Source: Chryseobacterium sp. MYb264
GTDB taxonomy: Bacteria; Bacteroidota; Bacteroidia; Flavobacteriales; Weeksellaceae
Reading direction: 5' to 3'
DNA: 64,000 nt
Assembly (NCBI RefSeq): GCF_035974275.1
Contig: NZ_CP142422.1
Span: 186,001-250,000 of the forward strand
Shown: positions 37,436 through 45,016 of the stretch, piece by piece
How positions within the stretch are numbered: the stretch's first letter is position 1
Layout: each line of letters opens with the position of its first letter
The notes under the pieces: generated by a model
Database searches by the model: none
The model's input: the letters and a program-made list of their open reading frames with translations, nothing else
Told to the model about the DNA's origin: nothing
Program-made: the position numbers and the translations under genes

Positions 37436-38392
37436 TTACTTTCTGATGATTTCAAAATCTTTAGAACCTTTGGGTTTATGGAGTAAAATACGGTAGTAAT
37501 TTTTTCTACCTTTTGGGGTTATACTCATTAAAGCTGACCAATTTTTTAATTTTCCACTTGGGATTAGCAAAGTAACTAGTTTACCATTAGCAAACAATCT
37601 CATTTCATAATTATTAATTGGTTGCATGTTATTGGGACAAAGTTTTGACATAAGCTCTATATTTTCTTGATAATCAATTTTAGATTGTTCAGCAGTTATA
37701 TATGTACAGATATCCAACTCTTCATTTTTAGTTTTAGTGAGATTAAGATATTCTTCAATTTTATCGGTATTTAGTAAATTTCTTTGCTGTTCGAAAAAAG
37801 CAACCACCTCCTTTTTTAATTGATCTTTATCCACTTTAGATAAATCTTCGCTTTCACTCCATCCTTTTAATTTATACGGTAAATCTTTTATGTCTAATTC
37901 CCATTCCTGTTCCCAATAAGGAACTTGTGAAGGTGGTGGGATGATTTTAAGTTCACTACCTCCATAATCAATTTCATTAGTATATCCCAAAACAGCATTT
38001 GGATCTTTATTTAATTTTACAAAAAATACGTGCCAACGACTGTCTTCTCTTGTGTAAATATCTCTTGGATCTAATAGTCCTTTCTTAGAAAACATATCTT
38101 TTACTGTAGGCAGATATCTTATTTTAAGCTTATGTTTTCCATTTTCTAAGAGATAAGGATTAAGCTCTGTTGTATTATTCATATTATCCTCATAAAAAAA
38201 ATCGATCAATATATCATCTAAATAAAGTTCATAAGGGGTTAGTGCATTTACATGTACAGCGTAACTAATTCTTTTTTCAGCGGGTATTTTGTTTACGATT
38301 TCAAATGCCTTTTTATTGACACTTTGTGATTTATTCTCCTGGCAGTTAATTAATAAAACTAATAAGAGTAAATAAAATCTATTTTTTCTCAT
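37436..38392 (-). CDS. Array lipoprotein P7 (class B C-terminus)
   Basis: A 318-aa member with lipobox LLINC. The C-terminal part is class B: NEELDICTYITAEQSKIDYQ, then SKLCPNNMQPINNYEMRLF. Compared with P8 upstream, the first 215 residues are almost the same, but the following 70 are of the other class. The change occurs close to the same residue in each member that switches class. Confidence 0.8.
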   Translation of the reverse strand: MRKNRFYLLLLVLLINCQENKSQSVNKKAFEIVNKIPAEKRISYAVHVNALTPYELYLDDILIDFFYEDNMNNTTELNPYLLENGKHKLKIRYLPTVKDMFSKKGLLDPRDIYTREDSRWHVFFVKLNKDPNAVLGYTNEIDYGGSELKIIPPPSQVPYWEQEWELDIKDLPYKLKGWSESEDLSKVDKDQLKKEVVAFFEQQRNLLNTDKIEEYLNLTKTKNEELDICTYITAEQSKIDYQENIELMSKLCPNNMQPINNYEMRLFANGKLVTLLIPSGKLKNWSALMSITPKGRKNYYRILLHKPKGSKDFEIIRK

Positions 38393-38408
38393 AGGTGTTT
38401 TTTGAAGA

Positions 38409-39365
38409 TTACTTTCTGATGATTTCAAAATCTTTAGAACCCTTTGGTTTGTGTAACTTTATTGACCACTCATTTACTCTTCCTTTTGGAGTTTTACTCA
38501 TTAAGGCAGACCAACTTTTATATTTTCCATTAGGAATTTCTAACGATACTAACTTGCCATTTGCATATAATTTCATTGTATAATTATCCATCGGCTGCAT
38601 ATTATTAGGACAGAGTTTTGACATTAGCTCTACATTCTCATCATAATCAATTCGAGATTGTTCGGGAGTTGTATAAGTACAAATATCAAGTTCTTCATCT
38701 TGCTTACTACTTAATTTTAGAAATTCATTAATACTTCCATTATTTAATAAATTTCTTTGTTTTTCATAATAGGCAACAACCTCTTTTTTTAATTGATCTT
38801 TATCCATTTTAGATAAATCTTCGCTTTCACTCCAACCTTTTAGCTTATAGGGCAAATCTTTTATATCAAGTTCCCATTCCTGTTCCCAATAAGGAACTTG
38901 TGAAGGGGGAGGGATAATTTTTAACTCACTGCTTCCATAATCAATTTCATTAGTGTAACCCAAAGGTACATTAGGATCTTTATTCAGTTTAACAAAAAAC
39001 ACATGCCAGCGACTGTCTTCCCTTGTGTAAATATCTCTTGGATCAAGCAACCCTTTCTTAGAAAACATATCTTTTACTGTAGGCAGATATCTTATTTTCA
39101 GTTTGTGTTTTCCGTTTTCTAAGAGATAAGGATTAAGCTCTGTTGTATTGTTCATATTATCCTCATAAAAAAAATCGATCAATATATCATCTAAATAAAG
39201 TTCATAAGGGGTTAGTGCATTTACATGTACAGCGTAACTAATTCTTTTTTCAGCGGGTATTTTGTTTACGATTTCAAATGCCTTTTTATTGACACTTTGT
39301 GATTTATTCTCCTGGCAGTTAATTAATAAAACTAATAAGAGTAAATAAAATCTATTTTTTCTCAT
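38409..39365 (-). CDS. Array lipoprotein P6 (class B C-terminus)
   Basis: A 318-aa member with lipobox LLINC. Here the only possible start is MRK at 39365, because no in-frame ATG lies upstream. This supports the MRK start for the other members. The C-terminus is class B (DICTYTTPEQSRIDYDENVE). The stretch at 38818-39010 looks identical to part of the fusion gene P3 (42530-42720), a sign of gene conversion across 3.7 kb. Confidence 0.82.
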   Translation of the reverse strand: MRKNRFYLLLLVLLINCQENKSQSVNKKAFEIVNKIPAEKRISYAVHVNALTPYELYLDDILIDFFYEDNMNNTTELNPYLLENGKHKLKIRYLPTVKDMFSKKGLLDPRDIYTREDSRWHVFFVKLNKDPNVPLGYTNEIDYGSSELKIIPPPSQVPYWEQEWELDIKDLPYKLKGWSESEDLSKMDKDQLKKEVVAYYEKQRNLLNNGSINEFLKLSSKQDEELDICTYTTPEQSRIDYDENVELMSKLCPNNMQPMDNYTMKLYANGKLVSLEIPNGKYKSWSALMSKTPKGRVNEWSIKLHKPKGSKDFEIIRK

Positions 39366-39366
39366 A

Positions 39367-39980
39367 GGTGTTTTTTGAAGATTAATTTATACAAGTTCAT
39401 ATACTCATTAATTTTTCCATCATTAATTAAATTATGAACAGTTTTATATTTTTCTACTATTTCTTCTAAAAGAATATATTTGATCTTCCTGAGATAAATT
39501 TTTTACATTGGCAAGAGTATTTAGCTCAAAAGGTACCTCTGCTTCAAATGTTCAAGTATATACTAAGGAATCCGTAGGTCGATTAATTGCAGGAAATGAA
39601 CACCTCATAACCTTATGAACAGGAGCTGGCTCACCATTATCTGTATAAACAATATCGATATAATAATTTTTAACTTCATCAGGTGGGATTTTTCCCGATA
39701 AAGGTTTTAAAATCAGTGATATTGATTGTTTTCCGTATTTTTCGATGAATGGATTTAGATATTCTAGCCCATTAGAAACTCCCATACTTTTATTTCTTTT
39801 GAGAGAAAGACCGTTAAATATAATTTCAAAATCACCTTTGAAATTGAAATCAGCATAATAGGTTTTCTTCATCCCTGATTTATACTTATACTTTTCAAAT
39901 CGTAATGTTTCTGTTTTGTTTTGTGCACAAGTAGATAAAAACATTACACTTAAGCCTATGAAAATTATCTGTTTAATCAT
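39367..39980 (-). pseudogene. Array lipoprotein P5, divergent and truncated
   Basis: The open part (39552-39980) encodes 142 residues with lipobox FLSTC and the family N-terminal beta domain (FEIIFNGLSL, YLNPFIEKYGKQ). It ends at a TGA (39552-39554). Beyond it the same frame reads EVPFELNTLANVKNLSQED, and then a second frame gives LINDGKINEYMNLYK. These correspond to the WEQEWELDIKD and LLNEGKVDDYLKL segments of intact members. The gene therefore once continued and was broken by a nonsense change and a frameshift. It overlaps P4 by an ATGA. Confidence 0.72.
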
Positions 39981-40909
39981 TTTTCTAATTGAGTAAATGA
40001 ACAGTTGTATCTGAAAATTTCAAACTTATCTGAACCTATTGGTTTATGTAAAATAATATAATTTATATTCATTGTGTGATTTGGAATATCCTCAGATGAA
40101 AGTATACCAAGACCTTGCATTTTTCCTGTTTTATATTCTAACGCGACAGCTCTACCATTACCCATAATCTTAATGTTAAAGTTTGTAATTGGATTCATTG
40201 TTCCTTTATGAGAATCAAAATGTTTCTCAAGATTATTTTTATATTCTGCTTGTTCATTCTCAGGCATATATTCGGTTTTAAAAATGACTTTTATTGGCTT
40301 TTCCATTTCATTTATAAAGGCTTTTCCATTTCCACTATTTAATAATGTTCTAAGTTGTTCATATTTTGCGAGAACTTCTTTTTGAAATTTTTCTTTATCA
40401 ATTTTCGTTAGATCTTGAGAATTATCTAAATTATTTATGCCGTCTACCGCTTGTGCATCAAAATTCCATTCTTGCTCAACATAAGATCTTGTATCATTTA
40501 ATATTGAAAAATTAATTTCTTTTATAATTGATATATTGTCGAAATTTTCATTTTCAAGTAATGAGATAAAAGTTTTACCTTTTAAATTTTCAATATCTTT
40601 ATCTGATAGATGTTTTTTTTCCAGTTCTGCTGGAGCAGATAATTGAATGCGTATTTTTTGACTTCCTGATGAGAAAATGTAAGGATTAATTTCATACGGA
40701 CCAGGTACACCATTACCTTTATTGGAATTACCAACTAATATGTCATTTACATATATTTCATAATTTAGATTTCCAAATTTGTGATTTAAGTAATACTCTT
40801 TGCTTGTAGATTTCATATTCTTGTTTTTTTTAATTTCATCATTTTTTTTATTATAACAACCTGTTAGTATTAAAAAAATTAAAAGACCTATATAAATAAT
40901 TGTTTTCAT
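39977..40909 (-). CDS. Array lipoprotein P4, divergent member
   Basis: A 310-aa lipoprotein (signal MKTIIYIGLLIFLILTGC). It shares the family plan: a short N-terminal beta domain (YEIYVNDILVGN), a central helical region (SQDLTKIDKEKFQKEVLAKYEQLRTLLNSG), and the C-terminal LHKPIGSDKFEIFR close to the LHKPKGSKDFEIIRK of the others. DNA identity to the other copies is low, so it is an old paralogue rather than part of the recent expansion. It directly follows the fusion gene P3 and may be the original partner of the second large protein. Confidence 0.78.
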   Translation of the reverse strand: MKTIIYIGLLIFLILTGCYNKKNDEIKKNKNMKSTSKEYYLNHKFGNLNYEIYVNDILVGNSNKGNGVPGPYEINPYIFSSGSQKIRIQLSAPAELEKKHLSDKDIENLKGKTFISLLENENFDNISIIKEINFSILNDTRSYVEQEWNFDAQAVDGINNLDNSQDLTKIDKEKFQKEVLAKYEQLRTLLNSGNGKAFINEMEKPIKVIFKTEYMPENEQAEYKNNLEKHFDSHKGTMNPITNFNIKIMGNGRAVALEYKTGKMQGLGILSSEDIPNHTMNINYIILHKPIGSDKFEIFRYNCSFTQLEK

Positions 40910-40931
40910 AATAATTAAATTAAGTTTAAAT

Positions 40932-43076
40932 TTATTTTATTTCAAATTTTCCTTTTAATACATCTATTGTTGCATCAATTTTTGGTATAATTTGTAATGG
41001 TTCTGGCTGCTTTTTTTCAATTCCCGCATTAAAAATTACCTTTAATGTAAATCCACTAAAGTAAAAATCTGAATCCCAGTTATCTTCTTCACCAAAGTTT
41101 TTTCCAATACTTAAAGTCACAAAGGATTTACCTTCTACACTTAATCCAAATTTTGCTGCTTTTTTTTTGTCCTCTTCATTTGAATATTGTGCTTCAAAAC
41201 TTCTTCTATTTTTCTTTTTAACATAAATTTCTAAACTAATACTTGCTACAAAATCTCCTTCCAAAATGCCCTGTAAGGCTATATCTCCCTCATACTTCTT
41301 ATCAGCAAAATTATAAGTGATATTGGCCGGCTTTGTTTCTCCATCCTTAGTACCTGTTCCTACTAGATTTATTTGAGCAGATAACTGAAAATAAAGATCA
41401 TATTTCAATTCTACATCACCTCCGCTTATTACATTAGTAAGCCACGAGGCTATATTCAAGGCATCTATAATTGCTCCCCATGGTTTAAATTTACTTCCTA
41501 AAGCAAGAATATCAATTCTCACCTCTGCACCAATCAAAGGATCTGCAATTAGCCTTCCATCTAATTCGTAAGTAATAGTTCCATTTTTTGAACTTGCATA
41601 TCCTATTCCGAGGCCTACTCCTAAACTCGGAGACTTCAGCTCAAAACTCCAAGGATATTTATTTAATCTTTCTAAAAAACCTCTGCTTGTTGATGGTGCT
41701 ATCCTCTGATTATTTCGCTCAGTACGCGCCTCTGTAACTCCAAGTGCTCCGTCTAAAAAATTAATTACACGAAAAAAAGGCGATAACATCTGTCTGTATT
41801 TCTCGGCAAAATCTTTTCCAATATTGATTACATCATCTTGTCCGCTTACTTCACATTCTACTGAAAGTCCAAAGCTTGTCAGTCTTCCGGTATTTCGTTG
41901 TAGCATATTGGTGATATTGCTGTCGATAATTTCACCTCTTCTTGTACTGTTAGCTGTAACGATGGGGCGTTCATTTCCATCCGCATCACGAATAGTACCT
42001 TCATTATAACCGCTGTAGTAAGTTTCTAATGCCGTTGAAGCTTTGTAATAAATAGGAGTATCAATATTATAATTAAAGTTAAGCACCCATTTCATATCCG
42101 GAAATACTCGGATTTTTGCCATTTGATTGGGATATCTGCAGGTCGTCACAGGGACAAAATACGTCTGTTCCAATGGTTCACTTTTTACCCAACTTAGCAA
42201 ATATCGTACGACCCAAAGGTTTTTAATATTGTCATTAAGAATACCTCCGGAAAGATAATTTTGTTCTTTTAAAAGATAACGTGCTATTTCGTTACTGTAC
42301 GATTTATTATAATTATATTTTAAATTTAGGGTAATACTGTCCGAAGCTTCGTCAATTGTATAGTCAGCCGGGGTCAGTTTTTGTACTTGCGCCACTGTTA
42401 CGGTTTCATATTTTTTTATTCCTAATTTTAGGTAATCATCAACTTTTCCTTCATTCAATAAATTTCTTTGTTGTTCAAAAAAGGTAACCACCTCTTTTTT
42501 TAATTGATCTTTATCCATTTTAGATAAATCTTCGCTTTCACTCCAACCTTTTAGCTTATAGGGCAAATCTTTTATATCAAGTTCCCATTCCTGTTCCCAA
42601 TAAGGAACTTGTGAAGGGGGAGGGATAATTTTTAACTCACTGCTTCCATAATCAATTTCATTAGTGTAACCCAAAGGTACATTAGGATCTTTATTCAGTT
42701 TAACAAAAAACACATGCCAGCGACTGTCTTCCCTTGTGTAAATATCTCTTGGATCAAGCAACCCTTTCTTAGAAAACATATCTTTTAATGTAGGCAGATA
42801 TCTTATTTTCAGTTTGTGTTTTCCGTTTTCTAACAGATAAGGATTAAGCTCTGTTGTATTGTTCATATTATCCTCATAAAAGTAATCGATCAATATATCA
42901 TCCAGATATAATTCATAAGGCGTTAAGGCATTTACATGCACTGCGTAAGTAACTCTCTTTTCGGCGGGTATGTTGCTGACTATTCCAAATGCTTTTTTAT
43001 TGATAATTTGTGATTTATTCTCCTGGTAGTTAATTAGTAAAACTATTAAGAGTAAATAAAATCTATTTTTTCTCAT
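40932..43076 (-). CDS. Chimeric protein P3: array lipoprotein N-terminus fused to C-terminal half of a 961-aa-like protein
   Basis: A 714-aa protein. Residues 1 to about 222 are the array family. The sequence then leaves the family right after LKLGIKK and becomes homologous to residues from about 504 onward of the large protein at 45017-47902. Shared words there include TYFVPVTTCRYPNQMAKI against SYFVPISTCRYPNQIAKI, and the long beta-rich tail. The join lies near 42410. The lipobox Cys is replaced by Tyr (LLINYQE), so lipidation should be lost. The frame is open over 2.1 kb and may be expressed. It is probably a deletion product joining two genes. Confidence 0.85.
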   Translation of the reverse strand: MRKNRFYLLLIVLLINYQENKSQIINKKAFGIVSNIPAEKRVTYAVHVNALTPYELYLDDILIDYFYEDNMNNTTELNPYLLENGKHKLKIRYLPTLKDMFSKKGLLDPRDIYTREDSRWHVFFVKLNKDPNVPLGYTNEIDYGSSELKIIPPPSQVPYWEQEWELDIKDLPYKLKGWSESEDLSKMDKDQLKKEVVTFFEQQRNLLNEGKVDDYLKLGIKKYETVTVAQVQKLTPADYTIDEASDSITLNLKYNYNKSYSNEIARYLLKEQNYLSGGILNDNIKNLWVVRYLLSWVKSEPLEQTYFVPVTTCRYPNQMAKIRVFPDMKWVLNFNYNIDTPIYYKASTALETYYSGYNEGTIRDADGNERPIVTANSTRRGEIIDSNITNMLQRNTGRLTSFGLSVECEVSGQDDVINIGKDFAEKYRQMLSPFFRVINFLDGALGVTEARTERNNQRIAPSTSRGFLERLNKYPWSFELKSPSLGVGLGIGYASSKNGTITYELDGRLIADPLIGAEVRIDILALGSKFKPWGAIIDALNIASWLTNVISGGDVELKYDLYFQLSAQINLVGTGTKDGETKPANITYNFADKKYEGDIALQGILEGDFVASISLEIYVKKKNRRSFEAQYSNEEDKKKAAKFGLSVEGKSFVTLSIGKNFGEEDNWDSDFYFSGFTLKVIFNAGIEKKQPEPLQIIPKIDATIDVLKGKFEIK

Positions 43077-43092
43077 AGGTGTTTTTTGAAGA

Positions 43093-44049
43093 TTACTTTC
43101 TAATGATTTCAAAATCTTTAGAACCTTTTGGTTTGTGGAGCTTTACTCCCCAACTTGTCACCCTTCCTTTTGGGGTTTTACTCATTAATGCAGACCAGCT
43201 TTTGTATTTTCCATCAGGAATTTCCAAAGAAACTAATCTTCCGTTTGCATACAATTTCATTACATAATTGTTAAACGGCTGCATATTATTAACACATAAT
43301 TTTGACATCTTTGATTTATTTTCTTCGTAGTCAGTTTGAGATTGTTCAGCCGTTGTATATGTACAAATATCCAGTTCATAGTTTTTATTTTTGCCAAGAT
43401 TTAAGTATTCGTCAATCTTTCCTTCATTTAACATCTTGCTGAATTCATTATATTTCGTTAAAACTTCTTTTTCTAAATTCTTTTTATCCATTTTAGATAA
43501 ATCTTCGCTTTCACTCCATCCTTTTAATTTATACGGTAAATCTTTTATGTCTAATTCCCATTCCTGTTCCCAATAAGGAACTTGTGAAGGTGGTGGGATG
43601 ATTTTAAGTTCACTGCCTCCATAATCGATTTCATTAGTATATCCCAAAGGAACATTTGGATCTTTATTTAATTTTACAAAAAAAACATGCCAGCGACTGT
43701 CTTCTCTTGTATAAATATCTCTTGGATCTAGCAACCCTTTTTTAGAAAAAATATCGTCTACTGTAGGCAGATATCTTATTTTCAGTTTGTGTTTTCCGTT
43801 TTCTAACAGATAAGGATTAAGCTCTGTTGTATTGTTCATATTATCCTCATAAAAGTAATCGATCAATATATCATCTAAATAAAGTTCATAGGGGGTTAAT
43901 GCATTTACATGCACTGCGTAAGTAATTCTTTTTTCAGCAGGTATTTTCTTTACGATTTCAAATGCTTTTTTATTGATACTTTGTGATTTATTCTCCTGGT
44001 AGTTAATTAGTAAAACTATTAAGAGTAAATAAAATCTAATTTTTCTCAT
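43093..44049 (-). CDS. Array protein P2 (class B C-terminus), lipobox Cys lost
   Basis: A 318-aa member. The hydrophobic leader MRKIRFYLLLIVLLINYQE matches the others, but the lipobox Cys is Tyr (a TGC-type to TAC change). It should be membrane-anchored, or cleaved by another peptidase, instead of lipidated. The C-terminus is class B (ELDICTYTTAEQSQTDYEEN). It directly precedes the fusion gene P3, which carries the same Cys-to-Tyr change, so the two 5' ends share recent ancestry. Confidence 0.8.
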   Translation of the reverse strand: MRKIRFYLLLIVLLINYQENKSQSINKKAFEIVKKIPAEKRITYAVHVNALTPYELYLDDILIDYFYEDNMNNTTELNPYLLENGKHKLKIRYLPTVDDIFSKKGLLDPRDIYTREDSRWHVFFVKLNKDPNVPLGYTNEIDYGGSELKIIPPPSQVPYWEQEWELDIKDLPYKLKGWSESEDLSKMDKKNLEKEVLTKYNEFSKMLNEGKIDEYLNLGKNKNYELDICTYTTAEQSQTDYEENKSKMSKLCVNNMQPFNNYVMKLYANGRLVSLEIPDGKYKSWSALMSKTPKGRVTSWGVKLHKPKGSKDFEIIRK

Positions 44050-44065
44050 CAGTGTTTTTTGAAGA

Positions 44066-45013
44066 TTATTTTCTGATGATTTCAAAATCTTTAGAGCCTT
44101 TTGGTTTGTGTAATTTTACTCCCCAAGCACTCATTCTTCCTTTATCACTTTTACTCATTAAAGCTGACCATCTTCGATATTTTCCATTAGGTACTTCTAA
44201 AGAAACCAATTTATCGCCAGCGTATAATACCATTTCATAATTTTCTAAGGGAAGCATATGACCTTTTGCTCTTAATAAATTATCTTTTCTTTCTTGAGAT
44301 GTATAATATTCTAAATCTTCACCATACGTAGCAACAATTACTTCTTCATCTTTTTTTATTCCTAATTTTAGGTAATCATTAACTTTTCCTTCATTCAATA
44401 AATTTCTTTGTTGTTCAAAAAAGGTAACCACCTCTTTTCTTAATTGATCTTTATCCATTTTAGATAAATCTTCGCTTTCACTCCAACCTTTCAATTTATA
44501 AGGCAAATCTTTTATGTCTAATTCCCATTCCTGTTCCCAATATGGAACTTGTGAAGGTGGTGGGATGATTTTAAGTTCACTGCCTCCATAATCGATTTCA
44601 TTAGTATATCCCAAAACAGCATTTGGATCTTTATTCAGTTTTACAAAAAATATATGCCAGCGACTGTCTTCTCTTGTATAAATATCTCTTGGATCCAATA
44701 ATCCTTTCTTAGAAAACATATCGTTTACTGTAGGCAAATATCTTATTTTAAGCTTGTGTTTTCCGTTTTCTAAGAGATAAGGGTTCAGCTCTGTTGTATT
44801 GTTCATATTATCCTCATAAAATCGATCAATAAGAATATCATCTAAATAAAGTTCATAAGGGGTTAGTGCATTCACATGAACTGCGTAAGTAATTCTCTTT
44901 TCGGAGGGTATTTTGTTTACTATTTCCATTGCTTTTGTGTTGTTTGCTTGTTCTTTTTTTTGACAATTGATTAATGAAGTTATCAAGAGTAAATAAAATG
45001 TTATATTTTTCAT
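44066..45013 (-). CDS. Array lipoprotein P1 (class A C-terminus), first member after the large protein
   Basis: A 315-aa lipoprotein (MKNITFYLLLITSLINC). The family plan, shared by P1 to P10, is: signal and lipobox; an N-terminal beta domain with NALTPYELYLDDILID; a middle block with DPRDIYTREDSRWH and PPPSQVPYWEQEWEL; a helical stretch SESEDLSKMDKDQL; a class-specific part from about residue 220; and the end LHKPKGSKDFEIIRK. I recognise no named domain. It starts three bases after the 961-aa gene, so translation is probably coupled. Position and lipid anchor suit a periplasmic immunity or adaptor protein; that is inference. Confidence 0.8.
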   Translation of the reverse strand: MKNITFYLLLITSLINCQKKEQANNTKAMEIVNKIPSEKRITYAVHVNALTPYELYLDDILIDRFYEDNMNNTTELNPYLLENGKHKLKIRYLPTVNDMFSKKGLLDPRDIYTREDSRWHIFFVKLNKDPNAVLGYTNEIDYGGSELKIIPPPSQVPYWEQEWELDIKDLPYKLKGWSESEDLSKMDKDQLRKEVVTFFEQQRNLLNEGKVNDYLKLGIKKDEEVIVATYGEDLEYYTSQERKDNLLRAKGHMLPLENYEMVLYAGDKLVSLEVPNGKYRRWSALMSKSDKGRMSAWGVKLHKPKGSKDFEIIRK

Positions 45014-45016
45014 ATT

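Noticed and set aside
34537..44085. Starts 12 codons upstream (MKSSESNLQK-type) for the array genes
   Set aside because: They overlap the previous gene's stop and would put a polar stretch before the signal peptide; P6 has no such start, so MRK is used throughout. Translation coupling from the upstream ATG cannot be fully excluded.
39977..45013. Calling the array genes proven immunity proteins
   Set aside because: Only position, lipidation and copy number point that way; no named immunity domain is recognisable, so function is left open.
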